Below are positions 36,752 through 42,484 of a DNA stretch of 42,484 nucleotides, piece after piece; the first letter of the stretch is position 1, and the number at the start of each line of letters is the position of its first letter. The stretch is taken from positions 1-42,484 of the forward strand of contig MEOD01000031.1 of assembly GCA_001768555.1 (NCBI GenBank), written 5' to 3'. The translations under genes and the position numbers were made by a program. The notes beneath the pieces are model-generated. The model was not told the DNA's origin, ran no database searches, and saw only the letters and a list, made by a program, of their open reading frames with translations. This DNA comes from Bacteroidetes bacterium GWF2_29_10. GTDB lineage: Bacteria > Bacteroidota > Bacteroidia > Bacteroidales > GWE2-29-8.

Positions 36752-39700
36752 ATGAAAAAGTTTTATTCATTATTAAAAGCAATTACATTTACAATGTTTG
36801 CTTTATTGTCATTTCAAACAATATTTGCTCAGCAACAAGGTGATTGGGAATGGCTAATATCAGCTGGAGCAGGAGGGCATGATTGGGGACGTAGCATGGT
36901 CAGAGACAACAATGATAATATATTTGTTACTGGTGTATTTACCCACACTGTAGTATTCGGAAAAGACACAAACGGTGTTAATGTCTCACTAACAAGTATT
37001 CCCTCTACTCCTGAAAGATTTATTGCTAAATACAACAACATCGGACAATGCCTATGGGCAAAGTCCGTTTGCAGAATTACATCTAAAAATGGAGACAAAG
37101 TTGGAAGTATTGATGTTGATACTCTCGGAAACGTTTTTGTGGGGGGAATATCTTATGGAAATATTGTTACAGATGATACTACATTAACTAATACAAATGG
37201 AGCGGATTTCTTTATTGCTTCTCTTGATAAAAACAACGGAAATTTAAACTGGGTAAGACGAGGTGGTAGCGATAACATAATTATTAATGATACAACCACA
37301 CTACTAAATCATGCTTATTGCAATTCTGTTTGTGCTGATGGCATCGGAGGTGTTTATGCTATTGGAAATTTTATGAGAGAAATGGATATTGACATTGCAA
37401 ATAATAACACAATGCACGTAACAGGAAACCAAACCATAAACACTAGCGGACAACTTATAAGTTCGGTGTTTATATTACACTATAATGACGCAGGTAATAT
37501 GCAATGGGAAAGTATTTTAAAAGGAAACACTGGTTACGGAATAGTAGGATATAGTATAAAAAAGGATAATTCTGGGAGTAATGTTTTCGTTTACGGAAAT
37601 TTTGAAGGTCAACAATATGTAATAGACAACTTTAACGACACTTTAGATTCTATATACCCTACTGTAGGTGTATATTCTGATATATTTTTACTGCAATATA
37701 CTGCCAATGGCAATTACGTTAAAAAACTAATTGCTGGCGGATATTCAAGGCAATCGGCTAGTGAATTATCCATTGATAATGATAATAGCATTTTCATTTC
37801 TGGTTCTTTTAATTATTCTGTAGCAATTAATGGGGACTCTGTCAATTCAATGGGAACTAATGATATATTCTTTGCAAAAATTGATTTTGATTTTAATATA
37901 GACTGGGTTAAATATATTCAGGGAGAAGGTGATGATTGCTCAAATCATATTGTTACTAATGATGAGAACGTATTCCTGACTGGATATTTTAGTGACCTTG
38001 TTTATTTCTCTGCTACAGATGTTACTGATAATGATAGTTTAAGAGATATTTTCATCGCTTGGTATGATAAAGATAACGGGGATTTTGTTTTTGCTCTTCA
38101 AGCTGGGGGCTCTGGTGTTGATGAAGGATGGTCCCTCGCTGTTGATAATTGTGAAAATATTTATGTTACAGGTTTTTTCACTGATACTGCCTCTTTTGAG
38201 GATACTACTCTTACCTCTAATATTTACAAACAAGCATTTATTGGAAAATATAATACTCGTTCCATGGACTTTGTGCCTGATGACACAATATGCCCATATA
38301 CCACCTTAACTCTGCGAGCAAACCTTGCAGAAGGATATCATGTACTTAGCTGGAGCAATGACAGCATAAACGTTGACTCAATAATAGTGTCTCCTTCTGT
38401 TACCACCACATATACTCTTACCGTTAGTGAGGGCTCCTGTTTTGTTACTGACCAAGCCATTATTACCATTAAAGAAGTAAGTACTCTTACCTGGGAAGGC
38501 GATACAACCAACCAGTTTGGAGAAATAACAACAACATCTTATATTCACAGTCAAACTCCTAATAATTCTGCTTTTATTGTTACTCTCAACCCTGACAATG
38601 ACTGGTTTATTGCAGAAAACTGGACATGTGACATTCTTCCCGATTCCACCTGGGATATAGTCATTCCAAGCAATCCTATTGGAGGCGATACAGTGTTCCC
38701 TGTTGTTGACCGCTCTTCACAAACAAATACGTTTATAGCACAATGCAAAAACATAACTATAGAAGATGGAGCAATACTTACAATCACTAACAACGACACA
38801 ATAGATATACAAGAAAATCCAAAATGGAATGATGCTTCAATCCTTCGAGTATATGGTGACTGGAATAATCAAAACACCACAGAGCTAGCTCTTGGAGAAG
38901 GTGAAGTTAGCTTTAGAGGTGATTCCTCTTTCCAAAACATTTATGGACCAAACCGTTGGGGAAATCTTGAAATGCGAAACGACTCAGGACTTATTATTGA
39001 CACAACATATATGCAAAATCTTACAGGCATATTCTACCAAACAAAAGGCACCCTGCACACCAATGGAAAACTTACTCTAGTATCCGACCACAATAAAACA
39101 GCCCTTATTGATGCAGGAAACAGAGACGGTAGTCCTGTTACTGACAACAATATTGAAGGAGAAGTTACTGTTCAAAGATTTGTTTTTAGGTCAACACTAT
39201 TACCAAATATGGATGAAGTGCATTATATGGGATGCCCAATGAAAGATTTTCTATATAGGGAATATGCTGATGCGTTTAATCATACTGTAACTCCAGGAAG
39301 TTGGGGAGTTATGGTATTCCAACATCAATATTTTGGCTATCCTTTTGATGCTTATTTTAATATTAGTCATGAAAATAGACAAGAAGCATATACTTATGAT
39401 TATGCAGACCCTCCTTACTCTCTTGCTGAACGCTTGTCATTAAACGCTTGGGGAGTTCCTCGTGACACAATAATGCCTCCACTATTAGGTATTGCTATTA
39501 ATTTTTATGGACAAGACACAGGAGTTCCATTTCAATTTACAGGCGAAATAAATAACTTTACCGAATACTCAATGAATTGGAGCCATACTGAAAAAACAGA
39601 TACTAATTACACTGAAAGCCATGAGGGCTGGATGCTTTTTGGCAATCCTTATCCATGCCCTATTGATTGGCAACAAGTTGATAGCACAGATAGAGCAGGC

Positions 39701-40837
39701 TTTGATAATGCTGTCTACTTTTGGGATCCATACATGGATACCTTACACTCTCAAGGTTCTGAATGGACTAATATATATGGTTGTTATAGATTTTGGGTTA
39801 ATCCTGTAATAGGAACTGGAGCTTATGTAGAACATCCCGAAGATATTGGACCTCCTCAACCAGGAGATACTGCTAGTTGGTATTCTTTTGATGATGTTAG
39901 TACTGTAATCCCATCTATGCAAGGAGTACTTTTGAGAGTAAGTGACTCTTTAGGCATTACTAGACCAAATGTGCCTATAACCATTCGTTCAAGTGCAAAA
40001 GTAAGAAATCTTAGCCCTCGTCCTTATTCGGATAATAGGCATTTTTATAAAAGCATTGTTAATGTAAAAAAAATACGAATAGAAGCTATTGCTACTGATT
40101 CTTTTGTTGATGGACTTTTAGTTTACTCCAATGAAGATGCTACAACAGGATTTGACAAGCAATATGATGCCTTTAAGTTTATGAACTCTGTTATCAACTT
40201 CCCAAATATATATGTAATTGGCTCCGACAGTACTAAAATGGCAATTAACGCTATGCCAGAAGAAGAAATGAACACTATCAACGTAGGCTTCACTGCTCAC
40301 AAAGAAGGAATTTACCAAATAAGGCGACGCAATCTAGAAAATTATCCCGCAGAGGTTGGCCTCGAAGTAATAGATAGAGAAACTAATGACACCACTTATT
40401 TGCTGCGTAACAGTGAAAAATTTGCTTTTAATTATTCATCCATTAAAGAAAGAAAGTTTACCATTAATATCGTGAAAGATACGGAAAATAATGAGTCTAT
40501 ATATTATGCAATTGACACGATTAATGATAATTTCAAATCAAAAGAAAAACTTAAGCAAAAACTGCTTAACCCCACAATGAAATGCTATCCAAACCCTACG
40601 TCACAAACCATTAATATAGAATACGAACTTGCAAGCACAAATTACTTATTAGATAATCCTATTGATGCACGCCTTGAAGTTTACAACAATTATGGAACTT
40701 TAGTGCAACAAATTTTTAATGAAAAACAATATGCTGGCAAAAAATATTATAAATTAGACCTCGAAAATAATGGCATGTATATCATTCGCCTAACTTTAGA
40801 TAATAAAACTTATAAACAAATAATTATAAAACAATAA
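36752..40837 (+). CDS. Large secreted T9SS protein with SBBP/beta-propeller-type repeats
   Basis: 1361 aa; signal peptide; 'AGGSGVDEGWSLAVDNCENIYVTGFF'-type repeats; C-term 'CYPNPTSQTINIEY...NNGMYIIRLTLDNKTYKQIIIKQ'. Confidence 0.88.
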   Translation: MKKFYSLLKAITFTMFALLSFQTIFAQQQGDWEWLISAGAGGHDWGRSMVRDNNDNIFVTGVFTHTVVFGKDTNGVNVSLTSIPSTPERFIAKYNNIGQCLWAKSVCRITSKNGDKVGSIDVDTLGNVFVGGISYGNIVTDDTTLTNTNGADFFIASLDKNNGNLNWVRRGGSDNIIINDTTTLLNHAYCNSVCADGIGGVYAIGNFMREMDIDIANNNTMHVTGNQTINTSGQLISSVFILHYNDAGNMQWESILKGNTGYGIVGYSIKKDNSGSNVFVYGNFEGQQYVIDNFNDTLDSIYPTVGVYSDIFLLQYTANGNYVKKLIAGGYSRQSASELSIDNDNSIFISGSFNYSVAINGDSVNSMGTNDIFFAKIDFDFNIDWVKYIQGEGDDCSNHIVTNDENVFLTGYFSDLVYFSATDVTDNDSLRDIFIAWYDKDNGDFVFALQAGGSGVDEGWSLAVDNCENIYVTGFFTDTASFEDTTLTSNIYKQAFIGKYNTRSMDFVPDDTICPYTTLTLRANLAEGYHVLSWSNDSINVDSIIVSPSVTTTYTLTVSEGSCFVTDQAIITIKEVSTLTWEGDTTNQFGEITTTSYIHSQTPNNSAFIVTLNPDNDWFIAENWTCDILPDSTWDIVIPSNPIGGDTVFPVVDRSSQTNTFIAQCKNITIEDGAILTITNNDTIDIQENPKWNDASILRVYGDWNNQNTTELALGEGEVSFRGDSSFQNIYGPNRWGNLEMRNDSGLIIDTTYMQNLTGIFYQTKGTLHTNGKLTLVSDHNKTALIDAGNRDGSPVTDNNIEGEVTVQRFVFRSTLLPNMDEVHYMGCPMKDFLYREYADAFNHTVTPGSWGVMVFQHQYFGYPFDAYFNISHENRQEAYTYDYADPPYSLAERLSLNAWGVPRDTIMPPLLGIAINFYGQDTGVPFQFTGEINNFTEYSMNWSHTEKTDTNYTESHEGWMLFGNPYPCPIDWQQVDSTDRAGFDNAVYFWDPYMDTLHSQGSEWTNIYGCYRFWVNPVIGTGAYVEHPEDIGPPQPGDTASWYSFDDVSTVIPSMQGVLLRVSDSLGITRPNVPITIRSSAKVRNLSPRPYSDNRHFYKSIVNVKKIRIEAIATDSFVDGLLVYSNEDATTGFDKQYDAFKFMNSVINFPNIYVIGSDSTKMAINAMPEEEMNTINVGFTAHKEGIYQIRRRNLENYPAEVGLEVIDRETNDTTYLLRNSEKFAFNYSSIKERKFTINIVKDTENNESIYYAIDTINDNFKSKEKLKQKLLNPTMKCYPNPTSQTINIEYELASTNYLLDNPIDARLEVYNNYGTLVQQIFNEKQYAGKKYYKLDLENNGMYIIRLTLDNKTYKQIIIKQ

Positions 40838-40841
40838 AATT

Positions 40842-42484
40842 ATGAAAACATTAAATATTTATAAATCCCCCTCATTTGGGGTGTTCACAGGGCATAATAG
40901 CAAATCCCCCTCCGATGGGATGTTCACAGGGCGTAATAGCAAATTCCCCTCCGATGGAGGGGTGTCCGAAGGACGGGGTGGTTCTTTCGGTGGCTCTCAC
41001 ATTGGTTCTCTCTTTAAATTACTAGCTCTCCTTATTATCCTATTTCTCTCAATACCCTCTTATGCTCAAACAAACTTCCAATGGGAATGGTTTGCCACTG
41101 GAGGAAAATATTGCGGTATGGGTTCTGAAATTAAAGATATTGTATGCGACGATTCTGGCAATGTTTATGGTATAGGGACAAGTACTGGGAATCAAATTTT
41201 TGGCTCAGACACTATAAAATCTTTAGGAAATGATGACATTATTATCCTTAAATATGATTCTTCGGGTAATGTTAAATGGGGAAAATTATTAGGAGGAGCT
41301 TCTTGGGAACAAGGTTATTCCATTGTTCTTGATAAACAAGGAAATATTTTTATTTGCGGAGGATTTCACGATAGTACATATATTGATAATATAAAGCTTA
41401 AGAGCAATGGTTGGTATGATGTGTTTTTTGCAAAATTAAATAATGCAGGAGAAACAATATGGGCAAAAAATTATGGCTCAGCAAGCCAAGACAGAGGTGT
41501 TAAATTAGCTATAGATTCGCAAGATAACATTTACATGCTTGGCTATGCTTATTGTGTTAGTGGCTCAACATCCATTACTATTGATAATAATACAGCCAGT
41601 CTCCAATGTGGAGAAATGTTTTTAGCTAAATTTAATGCAACAGGCATATGCCTTTGGAACAAAAGAGTTGGTGGGACTGGAATGGAAAATGTAGTACAAA
41701 CTGTCCAATTATTTAACGATAGCTTAATATATGTAGCTGGATTATATGAAAAAAACTTTACACTGGGTAATTATTCTTTTAAAACAAGTAATTATTTAAG
41801 CAACGCTTTTTTTTCAGTATTTAGAGATAATGGTACATTAAAATTTGCTAAAGCTATGGGTAATGAAAATTCTTATGAGTGGTTTACAGGATTAGATTTT
41901 GATAAGAAAGGAAATATGAATTTTTCAGTAAAAGTTAATAGCGAATCTTTAACTATTAATGATAGTTTATATGCAAATAACTCAAATGGAACCAAATCTG
42001 TTTTATTCGTTTTTGATAGCCTTTATAATATTATAGAACATTATACAACTACAAACATTATTGCAGGTAAATTTACTTTTGATGATGATTATAATATTAT
42101 AAGTGCAGGGAGCGTAGGTCAAAATCCTATTATAGTTTGGAATGATACTATTATAAAAACAGACCCTAATGTTGATAGATACATATTAAAACAAAACTCT
42201 GAAGGGAAAATACTAACAAGCTATCTTGTTTCTAGTAATAATCTCTATTTGGATATGACAAAAATCCTTTACAATAATGGAAATATCTATATGTGTGGCA
42301 ATTTAAATATAGGAACAGCTGCAAAGCCATGGTTTTTAGATTTAGACACTAATCACATCACAGATGTTGGTTGGTTTATTACTAAAATAAAGCAAATTGA
42401 CTCCACTACAGTAGGAATTGATAATGGAAAATTAACAATGGAGAATAGAGAATTAACAGTTTTTCCAAATCCTGCAAATGATAA
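40842..42484 (+). CDS. Secreted T9SS beta-propeller-type protein, truncated by window end; N-terminus contains an in-frame DNA repeat
   Basis: Not in ORF track because it runs off the window. MKTLNIYKSPSFGVFTGHNSKSPSDGMFTGRNSKFPSDGGVSEGRGGSFGGSHIGSLFKLLALLIILFLSIPSYAQTNFQWEWFATGG...; same frame reaches 'LTVFPNPAND' at the window end. Confidence 0.85.
   Translation, partial: MKTLNIYKSPSFGVFTGHNSKSPSDGMFTGRNSKFPSDGGVSEGRGGSFGGSHIGSLFKLLALLIILFLSIPSYAQTNFQWEWFATGGKYCGMGSEIKDIVCDDSGNVYGIGTSTGNQIFGSDTIKSLGNDDIIILKYDSSGNVKWGKLLGGASWEQGYSIVLDKQGNIFICGGFHDSTYIDNIKLKSNGWYDVFFAKLNNAGETIWAKNYGSASQDRGVKLAIDSQDNIYMLGYAYCVSGSTSITIDNNTASLQCGEMFLAKFNATGICLWNKRVGGTGMENVVQTVQLFNDSLIYVAGLYEKNFTLGNYSFKTSNYLSNAFFSVFRDNGTLKFAKAMGNENSYEWFTGLDFDKKGNMNFSVKVNSESLTINDSLYANNSNGTKSVLFVFDSLYNIIEHYTTTNIIAGKFTFDDDYNIISAGSVGQNPIIVWNDTIIKTDPNVDRYILKQNSEGKILTSYLVSSNNLYLDMTKILYNNGNIYMCGNLNIGTAAKPWFLDLDTNHITDVGWFITKIKQIDSTTVGIDNGKLTMENRELTVFPNPAND
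40863..40984. repeat. 39-bp repeat (two full units plus a diverged third with CCCCTCC-GAT-GGAGGGG and GTCC-GAA-GGAC hairpins)
   Basis: Units at 40863, 40902, 40941: 'aaatccccctc(attt/cgat)ggg(g/a)tgttcacagggc(a/g)taatagc'. Confidence 0.9.

Noticed and set aside
40863-40984. Possible CRISPR-like short repeat array
   Set aside because: 39-bp units are contiguous without spacers and lie inside an ORF.

Overview
AT-rich Bacteroidota-type DNA: T9SS C-terminal sorting domains, a GT117/DUF2723 protein, a TRL protein and a PID-CTERM-like peptide. No rRNA, tRNA or CRISPR array was recognised. Left part (1-9.4 kb, minus strand): a truncated S8 protease, two secreted proteins built from an unusual Cys/GG-x-x-DGF repeat, and two secreted SUMF1-fold paralogues. 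Next, 10.1-15.1 kb, is a small accessory island. It carries a STAND NTPase with an N-terminal RNxxxxH (HEPN-like) motif and a putAbiC-like membrane protein. Each gene sits in a cassette-like unit delimited by a recurring GTTRTGGGCAA boundary with attC-like foldback sequence, and the island is flanked by ~190-bp direct repeats. The rest is mostly chromosomal-type genes: thioredoxin-like, MtgA, GT2, lipid kinase, MalY, GT117, polysaccharide deacetylase and T9SS beta-propeller proteins. It also holds a translationally coupled RecQ-phosphoribosyltransferase + divergent DprA pair. Intergenic regions contain several dispersed repeat families. These include two 223-bp MITE-like elements with TTAA target duplications (one nested in another repeat, with the pre-insertion arrangement preserved elsewhere in the window), a 6-copy 51/52-bp hairpin array, and a 39-bp repeat that entered a signal-peptide coding region in frame. 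All family assignments come from reading the sequence; no database search was run.
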